Shown here in pieces: positions 44,591 to 53,304 of a DNA stretch of 64,000 nt. The stretch is from contig DASVQC010000108.1 in the NCBI GenBank assembly GCA_036389335.1, positions 1 through 64,000 of the forward strand. Reading direction: 5' to 3'. The DNA is from JAIVGV01 sp036389335 (GTDB lineage: Bacteria; Acidobacteriota; Blastocatellia; Pyrinomonadales; Pyrinomonadaceae). Numbering within the stretch: position 1 is the first letter of the stretch; each line of letters starts with the position of its first letter. The notes beneath the pieces were generated by a model. That model did no database searches. It saw only the letters and a program-made list of their open reading frames with translations, and was not told where the DNA came from. The translations under genes and the position numbers were made by a program.

Positions 44591-45292
44591 TTACCTGCGC
44601 CTGCGACGCGGGGCGCTCTGAACTCGCGCCGGGGCGGGCTGCGCGCCGGGCGAGGCCGCGGGGCTCGCCGCCGGCTGTGCGGCGGGCGAGGCGGTCGGCG
44701 CGGGCGGCGCGCTCGGGGACGGAGAGGGCGAAGGCGAAGGGGTCGGCGTGGAGCAGAGCGGCGGCGCGGGCTGCGTCGGCTGCGTCCGATCCAGCGAGTT
44801 GTCGCGCGTCAGCAGCAGCTCGCCGGCCCGGCCCCCGGTCGCTTCCGGGTACTTCCAACGGAGCAGGCGCGCCCTCTGCTCGACGCGCCCGCAGCCGACG
44901 AAGGTCACCTCGTCTTCGACGAGCTGCGGCACGTGCAAACCTTCCGCCGCGATCCTGAACGGGACGCCCCACTTGAACTTCTCGTTGTTGTAGCTCTGCT
45001 CCTCGGTGCACACCTCGTAGTCGCCCGGCAGCAGGTGGAAGGTCGTCTTGCCCTCCATGTCGCTCAACTGCGGCTCGAAGGACTCGCCCGCACACTTCGC
45101 GTACTGCGGGTGCTCCTCGTCGAGCAGCGGGGCGGCCTTGAAAACCGTCAGCCTGATCCCCTTCATCGTCTGCGCGTTCTGATTCTTGTCGATGGGCACG
45201 ACCGAGATGGTCACGGGGACTCTGGCGTCGAGGCAGGACGCGAGGGCGCAGCAGGCGGCGGCGAGCGCGAGCTTGGCGCGGTGAGGGATCAT
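44591..45292 (-). CDS. secreted or lipid-anchored protein with Pro/Ser/Ala-rich tail
   Basis: Encodes 233 residues. The N-terminus has a hydrophobic segment with a lipobox-like ALASCL. The mature domain (about 25-160) is beta-rich with three Cys pairs possible (KCAGES, EVCTEE, GCGRVE) and no recognised family. The C-terminal 60 residues are a Pro/Ser/Ala tail (PSPSPSPS...) ending in a run of Arg, suggesting a periplasmic spacer. Function is unknown. It converges with the channel gene with only an A/T-rich gap between the stops. Confidence 0.68.
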   Translation of the reverse strand: MIPHRAKLALAAACCALASCLDARVPVTISVVPIDKNQNAQTMKGIRLTVFKAAPLLDEEHPQYAKCAGESFEPQLSDMEGKTTFHLLPGDYEVCTEEQSYNNEKFKWGVPFRIAAEGLHVPQLVEDEVTFVGCGRVEQRARLLRWKYPEATGGRAGELLLTRDNSLDRTQPTQPAPPLCSTPTPSPSPSPSPSAPPAPTASPAAQPAASPAASPGAQPAPARVQSAPRRRRR

Positions 45293-45534
45293 TCTGTCAT
45301 CTCCTTACGAGGCGGGCCGGGGATGGGAAGAGCGTGTGTCGTAGAACCGTGGGGGCGGCGGCGCGTGACGAGGGCGCGCCGCGCGCGGGCGTCAATCCCG
45401 TGATGCTCGTGCGGGCGGCGGGCAAGTCCCCTGCCCGTCCCGCCTTCACGCGACGGGGCGGGCGGAGGACAAGTCCCCCGCACCCGCGTGACGGCCGCGC
45501 CGCCGGGCCTTCCTGTCGGCCCTCTGACTCCCCC

Positions 45535-46116
45535 TCACGGGGTCTTGCCCTCCGCGCCCGTCAGGCGGACGTAGCCCTCGCCGCGCTGCTTCAGCTCCGC
45601 CTTCTGCGCCAGCGTCGCGAGCACGGAGGCGAGCAGCTCCTTGTTCTCCAGCTTGAAGCTGACCGCGCCCGTCATCTTCGTGTCGGGATCGTCGAACTGC
45701 GCGACGAGGTAGCGTTTCTTATTCTTCGGCATGAGCAGCGAGGCCAAGCCGATCCCGTAGGGGGCCACCCCGACGACGCGCGCCGCGTTCGACGTGACGG
45801 CGCGCGTGTCGCCCCAGAGCGCCGCGAGCGCCTTGTAGGGCAGCGAGAAGTACTCGCGCATGTACTTGTCTTTGAAGACGAGGCGCTCGCTCGCGTCGTC
45901 GAAGTTGAGCGTGCCGGTCTGCTTCTTCTGGTAGCCCGAGAAGCCCCCCTCGTACTTCGCCTTGAAGCTCGCGGGCGCGGGCGCGGGCGGCGGCGGCGCG
46001 GGACGAGTCGGCGCGGGCTGCTGCGGCTGGCCGGCGACGGGCGCTCTCTGCGCGTTCGCCGCCGCCGAGAGCGCGCAGACGAACACCGCCGCGCACAAAA
46101 TCTGAAAGCGTTTCAT
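45535..46116 (-). CDS. secreted protein of unknown function
   Basis: Encodes 193 residues: signal peptide (QILCAAVFVCALSAAANA), a Pro/Gln-rich linker and a compact alpha/beta domain (FKAKYEGGFSGYQKKQTGTLNFDD to LKQRGEGYVRLTG). The pattern resembles small periplasmic domains of unknown function in Acidobacteriota. No catalytic motif was seen. It is separated from its upstream neighbour by a short gap and is on the same strand as the genes to its right. Confidence 0.65.
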   Translation of the reverse strand: MKRFQILCAAVFVCALSAAANAQRAPVAGQPQQPAPTRPAPPPPAPAPASFKAKYEGGFSGYQKKQTGTLNFDDASERLVFKDKYMREYFSLPYKALAALWGDTRAVTSNAARVVGVAPYGIGLASLLMPKNKKRYLVAQFDDPDTKMTGAVSFKLENKELLASVLATLAQKAELKQRGEGYVRLTGAEGKTP

Positions 46117-46159
46117 TGTGATCAGAACCCCTCTCCGTGGAAAAACTTTCGCGTGCCCA

Positions 46160-46759
46160 TTACAGACGTACGCCGCCCATCGTGCGTTGCCACGCGAGCG
46201 ACTTGCGCAGCACGCAGAAACGCTGCCGCTCGTCCGCCGTCGCGCCCGCTTCGAGCTGTTCGAGCACGGCTTCCAGCAGCGGCAGCGCGAACGCGCCCGC
46301 GTGCGCGACGACCTGCGAGAAGTAGTGCAGGCGCAAGCGCCCCGCCCCGTCTCGGTGAAACGTCAACACCTCGCCGCCCGCCATCGCGAAGACCTCCTGC
46401 CCGACCGGGATTACGCGGCGCGGCACGGCGTGGTGCGTGCCCGCCGCGTCGCGCCAGCCGAGCAGCAGCACGCCCGCGAAGACGCCCTGCTCGTTCAGAT
46501 AGTCGGGGCTCAGGATCGACAGCTCGGCGGGAGGCGACAGACGCGGCCCGAAATTCCCGTACTCCGGGTTGACGAGCTGCGTGTCGTAGATGACGCCGAC
46601 CACGTCCTCGCCCTCGGCCACGGGCAACCGGACGAACTGCGCGAACCCGTAGTCGTCCGCCGAGGGCGCGCCCCCCGCGTCCAACCTGTCAACCACGCGC
46701 CCGACGTAATCGACGTGCGAGCGCGAGGCGACGATCTTCGCGATCCTCTTGCCGGTCAT
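46160..46759 (-). CDS. HAS-barrel domain protein (HerA-associated type)
   Basis: Encodes 199 residues. The N-terminal half has the HAS-barrel pattern: KRIAKIVASRSHVDYVGRVVD, FAQFVRLPV, VVGVIYDTQLVNPEYGNFGPRLS and SPDYLNEQ. HAS-barrels occur at the N-terminus of HerA helicases and in stand-alone proteins near nurA in Cyanobacteria. The C-terminal part is helical and ends TMGGVRL. No P-loop ATPase is present. ATG 46759 overlaps the upstream stop (ATGA), so it is translationally coupled to the small membrane protein before it. A role with the NurA nuclease is inferred from context only. Confidence 0.68.
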   Translation of the reverse strand: MTGKRIAKIVASRSHVDYVGRVVDRLDAGGAPSADDYGFAQFVRLPVAEGEDVVGVIYDTQLVNPEYGNFGPRLSPPAELSILSPDYLNEQGVFAGVLLLGWRDAAGTHHAVPRRVIPVGQEVFAMAGGEVLTFHRDGAGRLRLHYFSQVVAHAGAFALPLLEAVLEQLEAGATADERQRFCVLRKSLAWQRTMGGVRL

Positions 46760-47172
46760 TCCTTGCCGCTGGCCCCCTCTGCTTTCGACGCCGGCCCCCG
46801 GTCGCGCTCCGGCCACGACAGCTCGACGCCCGACCGATCACTTCTGATCCGCATGCCGATCTGCGCCCGCTCGTAGACGTCTAACTCGGGGGCGACTTCA
46901 AACCGCTCGCCGCCTTCCCCTTCGATGAGGAGTCGCCTAACCATTTTCGATCCCAGTTGCGTCTCCCTGATGGTCAGCGATTTATCAACTATCTTCCCCG
47001 CGTACTCCGTGCGTGAGAGGCCACCCAGTCGCAGCCGCGCGCGGTCAATCAACATCAGCGACGCCGCGAGGCCGAGCGCCGCGACGACCGTCAGCACTTT
47101 CGTCGCGGCCTCGCGCAGCCTCAAGATCGTCTCGGCCCGCCGAACGTGATTCGCCCCTCCCCCGGCCCTCAA
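46756..47172 (-). CDS. small membrane protein of unknown function (138 residues)
   Basis: Encodes 138 residues from a TTG at 47172 that overlaps the upstream stop (TTGA), a coupling arrangement. One membrane helix (VLTVVAALGLAASLMLI) is followed by a short beta-rich domain (AGKIVDKSLTIRETQ; VRRLLIEGEGGERFEVA). The frame is open further upstream but is Arg/Pro shadow there. No family is recognised. It lies between the zinc-ribbon membrane protein and the HAS-barrel gene, overlapping both. Confidence 0.7.
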   Translation of the reverse strand: MRAGGGANHVRRAETILRLREAATKVLTVVAALGLAASLMLIDRARLRLGGLSRTEYAGKIVDKSLTIRETQLGSKMVRRLLIEGEGGERFEVAPELDVYERAQIGMRIRSDRSGVELSWPERDRGPASKAEGASGKE

Positions 47173-47738
47173 AGCAGCCGCCCCGTCAAAGCGAAGAGAG
47201 TCCAGCAGATGAAGACCTGCGCGCCGAAGAGGGCGAGGCCGTAGGCGACCGACTGCGCGGCGGCGCGAGAGCCGCGCCGGTGCGTGGAGCGGCGCGCGCA
47301 GACGAGCCCGGCGCAGCCGAAGACGACGGCGCACGGCGCGAGCACCAACCCGAATAAGGGGATGAAGCAGTAGGCGACGAGGACGAAGGCCGTCTCTGTC
47401 GCCGCGTTGCGGTAGTCGTCCACGGCGCGCTCCGACGCCGGGGCGCGCGGGAAGAATTTTCGTCGCGCGGCGAGCGGCGCGGCGAAGGCCCGGCGGTGTT
47501 CGTAGATCGCCGCGAGCGGGTTGTCGTGTCGCGCGCTCGCGACGTCTTCGCGCCGCCAACGATACGAGGCGCGCAGTTGATCCGCCGGGCGGTAGTCGAG
47601 ATCGGAGAAGCTGCGCCCGCACGTCGCGCAGAACTTCGCCGCGGCCCTCCGCGCCGCCGCGCCGCACGCCGGGCAGGACGGCGGCGTGGCGTGCGCCGCG
47701 CGCCCCTCAGTCTCCGCCATGTACTCCGTGCGACTCAT
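47169..47738 (-). CDS. zinc-ribbon membrane protein (DUF4190-like)
   Basis: Encodes 189 residues. An N-terminal zinc ribbon (CPACGA...CATCGRSF: two CxxC pairs about 18 residues apart) precedes two membrane segments (FVLVAYCFIPLFGLVLAPCAVVFGCAGLV, and VAYGLALFGAQVFICWTLFAL). Start is ATG 47738 or the in-frame ATG at 47720. The layout resembles zinc-ribbon plus DUF4190-type integral-membrane proteins of unknown function. Its stop overlaps the TTG of the 138-residue protein. Confidence 0.72.
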   Translation of the reverse strand: MSRTEYMAETEGRAAHATPPSCPACGAAARRAAAKFCATCGRSFSDLDYRPADQLRASYRWRREDVASARHDNPLAAIYEHRRAFAAPLAARRKFFPRAPASERAVDDYRNAATETAFVLVAYCFIPLFGLVLAPCAVVFGCAGLVCARRSTHRRGSRAAAQSVAYGLALFGAQVFICWTLFALTGRLL

Positions 47739-47765
47739 AAGCCCACGACATCGATCATCCTAAAT

Positions 47766-47830
47766 TTCTTAGCGGCTTTGCGCCTTTGCGTGAAAATCCT
47801 TCTCACGCAAAGGCGCAAAGGCGCTAAGAA
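47766..47830. repeat. TTCTTAGCG palindrome (GCGCCTTTGCGTGA family)
   Basis: The left arm carries TTCTTAGCG, GCTTTGCG, CCTTTGCGTGA; the right arm TCACGCAAAGGCGCAAAGG, CGCTAAGAA; centre AAAATCCTTC. Nearly perfect, about 28 bp per side. It lies between nurA and the zinc-ribbon gene. Confidence 0.9.
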
Positions 47831-47852
47831 GAACTATCAACCGCCGAACTCG

Positions 47853-49094
47853 TCAGCGGCGGTGCGCTTTGCTGAGCGCCTTGCGCGAGACGCGGAAAGA
47901 GAGATCGTTGGCCTCGGCGAACTCCTGCACGGCGCGCAGGAAATGTTCGCGGTCGCGCACCGTGATGACCGCCGCCTCGTCAGCCGTTTCGAGCGCGTAA
48001 GGGTAGCCGTTGCCGACGACGCACTCGGCGCGCACCGCGTCCATCACCTCGTCGATCAGGCCGTCCTCCGCGACCCACGTCGGAATGTCGAGCCGCGCGG
48101 GCGTCAACCCCGGCGCGCTCGCCTGCAAGTATATGAAGCCGACGAGCGGCGCGCCAGCCTCGTCCCAGAACTCCGCGGTCAGACTATCACGCCGGCACTC
48201 GCAGAAGACGCTGCGGTCGCCCCAGCGACTGAACAGCGGCCCGCCGCCCGCCTGCGCCGAAAAGAGCTGCGCGTCGAAGACCGCCGGGCTCTCCCCGCCG
48301 CGCCGCGCGATCACGTCGAGCATCCTGATGAGATCGCGCGCGTAAGACTGATCGATGTAGCCGACGACGGGCACGCGCGTCTCGCGCGAGAGGCGGAGCG
48401 TCTCCGCGAGGGAGGCGATGTAGGCGTTCGGGAATTTCAGACTCTCGCTGCGCACGCGCGTGGTCGAGAGCAGGAGCGTCCCGTCGAAGAAGGCGACGGG
48501 GGGCCGCTCGCCCCGCGCCCGCCAGCCCTCCCGCCGCTTGAGGAAGGCGCGCGCCGCCGCCATCTCCAGCTCGAAGCGGCGCAAGCCGACCACGTCCGCC
48601 GCGCTCGCCCCCGCGCCCTCGGCGTCGAGCAAGTCCCCGGGCGGGACGAGGCGGAAGTCCCACTCCTTGCGGTATCCGTCGCCGCCCTTCGTGTGCGGGT
48701 TCTCGAACCACGCGACCTGCACGGCGGCGACGGGCAGGGAGATTTCGCGACCCGGCAGGATTTGGCTGCCGTCCGCCGCGAACGTGACGCGGTTCACGAG
48801 CGCGCCCACGGCCCACGCGCGCGCCTCCTCGTGCGTGCGCCACTCGCGCTCGAACGGGACGACGAACGAGCCCGCGCTATCGAGTTCGACCGTCGGCAGC
48901 GCGCTCGGCTTGCGCGCGACTCCGGCGGCGATTCCGGCCTCAGCCGCGGCCCTCACCTCCGCGACCGTCTGCCCCGCGAGCGCGCCGAGGCGCGACGCGT
49001 AGTCGCCCGCCTGCTCCGCCCACTCGCGACCGAACTCGACGAACTCGCCGCGCCGCCCCGACAGCTCTTCGATCAGGCGTTGGCGGTACAGCAT
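47853..49094 (-). CDS. nurA: NurA-domain nuclease
   Basis: Encodes 413 residues. The NurA domain begins with the metal-binding acid in LPTVELDSAGSF (about residues 68-79), then RPPVAFFDGTLLL with a second Asp, and a late region YPYALETADEAAVIT. It is an RNase-H-like nuclease whose relatives act with the HerA pump in DNA end resection; a HerA ATPase was not found in the window. The first ATG (49094) lies immediately after a T-run that ends a heptad palindrome, with no Shine-Dalgarno, so translation may be unusual or the true start lies further in. Downstream are the zinc-ribbon, 138-residue and HAS-barrel genes. Confidence 0.8.
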   Translation of the reverse strand: MLYRQRLIEELSGRRGEFVEFGREWAEQAGDYASRLGALAGQTVAEVRAAAEAGIAAGVARKPSALPTVELDSAGSFVVPFEREWRTHEEARAWAVGALVNRVTFAADGSQILPGREISLPVAAVQVAWFENPHTKGGDGYRKEWDFRLVPPGDLLDAEGAGASAADVVGLRRFELEMAAARAFLKRREGWRARGERPPVAFFDGTLLLSTTRVRSESLKFPNAYIASLAETLRLSRETRVPVVGYIDQSYARDLIRMLDVIARRGGESPAVFDAQLFSAQAGGGPLFSRWGDRSVFCECRRDSLTAEFWDEAGAPLVGFIYLQASAPGLTPARLDIPTWVAEDGLIDEVMDAVRAECVVGNGYPYALETADEAAVITVRDREHFLRAVQEFAEANDLSFRVSRKALSKAHRR

Positions 49095-49209
49095 AAAAGC
49101 CGTGACGGGTGACGGGTGACGGGTGACAGGTCAGAACCGTTCTCACTTGTCACCTGTCACGGTTTACGGTTTACGGTTTACGTCTTTTGCCCGTCACCTG
49201 TCACTTGTC
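49095..49209. repeat. heptad palindrome with GGTTTAC units, overlapping a stop codon
   Basis: The right half (on the plus strand) contains GTCACCT/GTCACTTG and three GGTTTAC units; the left half has GTGACGG units after AAAAGCC. The stop codon and last codons of the minus-strand gene at 49201 are inside it, and the nurA ATG follows its T-run. Confidence 0.9.
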
Positions 49210-49737
49210 TTTGTCCGCCGTGCCCTTCCGCGCGCGGCGGAACTGCTCGGAGGAGGCGGTGTAATAGGTGGTGCGCAGCCTGCCCTCGATGAAGGTGTAG
49301 GAGATGCCGTCGCGCAGGTTGCGGAAGATGACGGCGTTGCCCTGGGCGTCGCGCTCGAAGGCGGAGTTGTTCGCGAGCTTCATCGTCTCGGGCGTGTCGG
49401 ACGACGCCTCGTGTTGCAGGACGATCTGCCGCACCGTGCCCTCCGTGCCGGCGGAGAGCTTGTGTGCGCGCACGAACCGCGCGTCCACGAACGCGACCTG
49501 CACCGTCCCGCCCTGCACCTTGAAGCGCAGCGTCCCCGTCTGCCCGGCCTTGTCCTCCAGCGGCTTGCCCAGCACGCGCTCCACGTCCGCGCGCCGCGAC
49601 CTCAGCGGCTCGATCTCGCCCCACGAAGTCGCGCCCGACCCCCGCGCTTGCAGCAGCACCGACGCGGCGCACAGCCCGACCACCAAGGCGCGCGAGGCCC
49701 GGCCCGCGCGGCGGCGTAACATTGCGGCTCTCGTCAT
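49201..49737 (-). CDS. secreted protein of unknown function
   Basis: Encodes 178 residues. Signal peptide, then WGEIEPLRSRRADVERVLGKP, an opening motif of small secreted proteins repeated widely in Acidobacteriota. The remainder is beta-rich (TGTLRFKVQGGTVQVAFVD) and ends TADKDK, whose codons are supplied by a heptad repeat element. No known catalytic residues. Function unknown; it is on the same strand as nurA, upstream of it. Confidence 0.7.
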   Translation of the reverse strand: MTRAAMLRRRAGRASRALVVGLCAASVLLQARGSGATSWGEIEPLRSRRADVERVLGKPLEDKAGQTGTLRFKVQGGTVQVAFVDARFVRAHKLSAGTEGTVRQIVLQHEASSDTPETMKLANNSAFERDAQGNAVIFRNLRDGISYTFIEGRLRTTYYTASSEQFRRARKGTADKDK

Positions 49738-49778
49738 GCCGCGATGCTACGCCTTGCCCCGCGAGGATTCAAGACAAA

Positions 49779-49894
49779 AAAGTACTGAGTACTGAGTAGA
49801 AGCAGCCGTTAGCGATTAGCTATTAGCTGTCAGCCGGATTGGAGAGAAGAAAATGCCTTTTAACTCAGTACTCAGTACTCAGTACTCAGTACTT
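49779..49894. repeat. GTACTGA heptad palindrome with T6 end (probable terminator)
   Basis: Outer arms AGTACTGAGTACTGAGTA against repeated ACTCAGTACTCAGTACT, separated by a GTTAGC/ATTAGC-rich centre. On the minus strand the stem is followed by six T residues, right after the TPR gene stop, suiting it as that gene's terminator. Confidence 0.88.
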
Positions 49895-51097
49895 CTATTT
49901 GGCGAAGGGGCGGACGCGCTCGACCGCTTCTTTGAAGTCGGCGTCGTCGGGCGAGAGCTGCGCGCCCTTCTGGTAGGCGGCGAGGGCTTTGGCGTACTGC
50001 TTGGAGACCTCGTAGGAGAAGCCTAGCTCGCGGAAGACTTCGGCGTTCTCGGGCGTCTTCGCGGCGGCGCGTTCGAGCGCGGCGGCGGCGCGCGGGTAGT
50101 TTTTCGCGCGGTTGTACGCGACGCCGAGCAGGTAGAGCGTGGAGCCCTGCACGCCCGCGCCCGACGCGACCGTTTCGAGCACGGCGGCGGCGCGCGCGTA
50201 CTGCTTCGCGCCGACGAGCGCCTGCGCGTTCAGGGCGGCTGAGGATTCGTCGGCGCGCAGGCGCACCAGCGCGTCGCTCGTGCGCACGGCGTTCAGGTAG
50301 TTCTCGTTCGCCTTCGGAGTGTCGCCGCCCTCGGCGGCGCGGCGCAGGTACGAGACCGTGAGCAGGCTCCACGCCTGCGCGAGCCGCGGGTCGGCTGCCG
50401 TGGCGCGGTTCAGCGCCGCAATCGCCGCGTCGGCCTGCCCGCGGTCGAAGGCGATGCGCCCGAGGTAGAAGAGCGCGGCGGCGTTCTTCGGATCGGCCTT
50501 CACCGCGGCGTTGAACGAACGCTCGGCGTCCTCGATCTTCTTCGTCTGATACTCGGCCAGCCCGCGCGAGTAGAGCATCGCCGCGTCGGGCGCTTTGCCG
50601 GGGCGGGAGGTGGCGGCGACGAGGAGCGGGAGCGCGCGCTCGAACTGTTCGGAGAGGACGAGCGACTGTGCGAGTTTGTCTTCCGTGTTCGGATCGGGCT
50701 CGCCCGCGGCGCGCTGGAGGTCGAGCGCCTTCTGCAAGTCGGTCGCCGCCTGCGCGTACTGCTTCAGGCCGACCTCGGCGAAGCCGACGATCTTCCAAGC
50801 CTCGCCGTTCGCCGGGTTGGCCGACGCGACCTGACGCGCCTCGCGCGCCGCCGCCTCGAACTGCCCCTGCTGCAACAGCGCGTAGGCGCGCGTCGTGTCG
50901 CCGCCCGCCTGCGCGGGCGTCCCGGCGGGCGCGGCGCTGGCGTCGGGCGCGGACTGCTCCTTGGCCGCCGCCTCGTTGATGGTCTGCGGGTTGACGCGGC
51001 GCGGGCGCGTCGCGCCCGACTGCGCGGCGCACGTCGCGGCGACGGCGAGGACGGCGAAGAGGGCGGCGGTCGTCTGCTGGAAGTAGTTTCGTCTCAT
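49895..51097 (-). CDS. secreted tetratricopeptide-repeat protein
   Basis: Encodes 400 residues. Signal peptide (ALFAVLAVAATCAAQ), then a Gln/Ala linker and TPR repeats over nearly all the rest: recurring A-x3-G-x2-xxA signatures such as ARSFNAAVKADPKNAAALFYLGRIAFDRGQADAAIAALNRATAADP (in segments) and the last pair near AKALAAYQKGAQLSPDDADF. TPR proteins act as protein-binding scaffolds, here probably in the envelope. ATG 51097 has GGAG about 8 nt upstream; the GTG at 51109 would include that site. It is divergent from the LytS gene. Confidence 0.85.
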   Translation of the reverse strand: MRRNYFQQTTAALFAVLAVAATCAAQSGATRPRRVNPQTINEAAAKEQSAPDASAAPAGTPAQAGGDTTRAYALLQQGQFEAAAREARQVASANPANGEAWKIVGFAEVGLKQYAQAATDLQKALDLQRAAGEPDPNTEDKLAQSLVLSEQFERALPLLVAATSRPGKAPDAAMLYSRGLAEYQTKKIEDAERSFNAAVKADPKNAAALFYLGRIAFDRGQADAAIAALNRATAADPRLAQAWSLLTVSYLRRAAEGGDTPKANENYLNAVRTSDALVRLRADESSAALNAQALVGAKQYARAAAVLETVASGAGVQGSTLYLLGVAYNRAKNYPRAAAALERAAAKTPENAEVFRELGFSYEVSKQYAKALAAYQKGAQLSPDDADFKEAVERVRPFAK

Positions 51098-51343
51098 GCT
51101 CAACTCCACGCGCCCGCGGGCGGCGGGTTAGTCTTACCGCGGGAGAGTATGACTTGCGGCGGCGCGCGCTTACAAGTCTCGCGCGCATGGTCTGCGATGC
51201 GCCGCGCCCGCGCTTCGTTCGCCCCGATCTTGGCGGCGCGCGCCCGCCAGCGCGACAACTCAGTCCCGGCGGGGCGGAAAAAGTAGTATCCTTCAGCCCG
51301 CGCGGCGCGTCGCCGCGATGCCGCGGCGGGGGGAGTCGGATCG

Positions 51344-52528
51344 ATGGAGAAACCTCACTGGCGTTTGTGGGTCTTGATCCTGACGGGCTGGACGCTCGTC
51401 GGGCTCACCTTCACGCTCAACTACTACCTCTTCTCCGATCACTACGTCGCCATCTTCCGCCAGCCGCCGACGCTCCCCCAGATGCTCGTCTGGGAACTGC
51501 CCTACTGGTTCCTCTGGGCGCTGCTCTCGCCCCTCGTCTTCAGGCTCACGCGCCGCTTCCCCTTCGAGCGCGGCCTCTTCCTCCGCAGCTCGCTCGTACA
51601 CCTCTCGGCCTGCCTCGCGCTCTCGCTCGCGCACCGCGCCGTCTACCTGCTCGCGGGCTGGCTCCTCCACGTCGCAGTCTACCGCCAGCTCGCCTCGCTC
51701 TCGTCGGTCTTCAACTTCCTCTTCTTCTTCAACCTCCCGACCGGCTTCATGAGCTACGCCACCGTGCTGCTCGTCAGCTACGCGCTCGACTATTATCGCC
51801 GCCACCAGCAGGAGGAGCTTAAAATCTCGCGGCTCGAAGCGGAGTTGGCGCGGGCGCAGCTCGAAGTCACGCAGGCGCAGTTGCAGTCGCTCAGGATGCA
51901 GCTCCAGCCGCACTTCCTCTTCAACACGCTCAACTCCGTCTCGGCGCTCCTCGACGAAGACCCGGAGGCCGCCGACGAGATGCTCGCGCGCCTCGGCGAC
52001 TTCCTCCGCCTCACGCTGGAGAATTCCGGCGCGCAGGAGGTGACGCTGCAAGAGGAGCTGGAGTTCCTGCGCTGCTATCTGGAGATCGAGCGCGTGCGGT
52101 TTCAGGATCGGCTCGACGTCAGTCTGGAGATCGCGCCCGGCGTTCTCGACGCGCGCGTGCCGAACCTCATCCTGCAACCGCTCGTCGAGAACGCCATCCG
52201 CCACGGCATCGTCCAGCGCGTCGGCAGCGGGCGCATCGAGATCAGCGCGAGCCGCGACGACCGCGTGCTGCGGCTCAGCGTGAGGGACAACGGGCCCGGC
52301 CTGCGCGCCGACGCCGCGCCGGGCTCGCGGCACGGGCTCGGGTTCGCGCTGACGCGCGCGCGCTTGGAGCGGCTCTACGGCGCGCGGCAGAGCCTACGCT
52401 TCACGGACGCGCCGGGCGGCGGGCTGGAGGTGACGCTCGAATTACCTTTCGTCGCGCCGGACGCCGCCGAGCCGATCATCGCTCTGTCGGAAGGCGCGGC
52501 GGCGGAGAGCGCGGGGGTCTCGGCGTGA
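51344..52528 (+). CDS. LytS/YehU-type sensor histidine kinase
   Basis: Encodes 394 residues. Five or six membrane helices (about 10-155), a helical linker, then the His_kinase domain with H190 in LQPHFLFNTLNSV, the acceptor. An HATPase_c domain follows: LILQPLVENAIRHG (N-box) and DNGPGL (G-box). This is the LytS/AlgZ-type histidine kinase that pairs with LytTR regulators. Signals are unknown. The stop overlaps the start of the LytTR gene by 4 bp, so the two are co-translated. Confidence 0.93.
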   Translation: MEKPHWRLWVLILTGWTLVGLTFTLNYYLFSDHYVAIFRQPPTLPQMLVWELPYWFLWALLSPLVFRLTRRFPFERGLFLRSSLVHLSACLALSLAHRAVYLLAGWLLHVAVYRQLASLSSVFNFLFFFNLPTGFMSYATVLLVSYALDYYRRHQQEELKISRLEAELARAQLEVTQAQLQSLRMQLQPHFLFNTLNSVSALLDEDPEAADEMLARLGDFLRLTLENSGAQEVTLQEELEFLRCYLEIERVRFQDRLDVSLEIAPGVLDARVPNLILQPLVENAIRHGIVQRVGSGRIEISASRDDRVLRLSVRDNGPGLRADAAPGSRHGLGFALTRARLERLYGARQSLRFTDAPGGGLEVTLELPFVAPDAAEPIIALSEGAAAESAGVSA

Positions 52529-53304
52529 TCGAAGGGCGAAAGATTCGCGCCCTCGTCATCGACGACGAGCCGCTGGCGCGACGGCGCATCCGCAAGCTCC
52601 TCGCGCGCGACGCGGAGGTCGAGGCGGTCGGCGACTGCGCCGACGGCTACGAGGCCATCGCCGCCATCAACGCGCACGATCCCGATCTCATCTTCCTCGA
52701 CGTGCGGATGCCCGAGATCGACGGCTTCTCGGTGCTCGAACGCATCCGCCCGAAGCACTCCCCGCTCGTCGTCTTCGTCACCGCCTACGACCAGTACGCC
52801 CTGCGCGCCTTCGAGGTCTCGGCGGTCGATTACCTCTTGAAGCCCTTCGACCGCCGCCGCTTCGACGCCGCCCTCGCGCGCGCCAAGTCGCGCCTCGCCT
52901 CGGGGCGCGACTCGGAGCTGACCGAGCGCGCGCTCGCGCTGCTCGAAGAGTTGAGGGCGAGGGAGAGCCACCTCGAACGCCTGATGATCAAATCCGGCGG
53001 GCGCGCCTTCTTCATCAAGACCGAGGAGATCGACTGGATCGGGGCCGAGGGCAAGTACGTGCGCCTCCACGCCGGGCGCGAGTCGTACCTCTTGCGCGAG
53101 GCCATCGGCGGCCTCGAAGCGCGGCTCGATCCGAAGAAATTCCCGCGCATACACCGCTCGACAATCGTCAACATCGACCGCGTTAAAGAGCTACAGCCGT
53201 GGTTCCATCAGGACTACCGCGTGATCTTGCGCGACGGCACGGAGCTCGTCCTCAGCCGCAGTTGCCGCAAGAAACTCGCCGAGCTTTTGAAACTCCCCCT
53301 CTAG
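52525..53304 (+). CDS. LytTR-family response regulator
   Basis: Encodes 259 residues: receiver domain with acidic pocket (IDDEPLARR), phospho-acceptor D59 in LDVRMPEIDGF, and conserved KPF. The C-terminal LytTR DNA-binding domain (about 155-259) contains FFIKTEEIDWIGAEGKYVRLH, RESYLLREAI and FPRIHRSTIVNI. It regulates genes in response to the upstream kinase. The target is unknown. It is the last gene before an intergenic stretch rich in palindromes. Confidence 0.94.
   Translation: MIEGRKIRALVIDDEPLARRRIRKLLARDAEVEAVGDCADGYEAIAAINAHDPDLIFLDVRMPEIDGFSVLERIRPKHSPLVVFVTAYDQYALRAFEVSAVDYLLKPFDRRRFDAALARAKSRLASGRDSELTERALALLEELRARESHLERLMIKSGGRAFFIKTEEIDWIGAEGKYVRLHAGRESYLLREAIGGLEARLDPKKFPRIHRSTIVNIDRVKELQPWFHQDYRVILRDGTELVLSRSCRKKLAELLKLPL

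Noticed and set aside
45334..46572. Plus-strand frame of about 410 codons
   Set aside because: Arg/Ala-rich shadow of minus-strand secreted proteins; no ribosome-binding site or motif.
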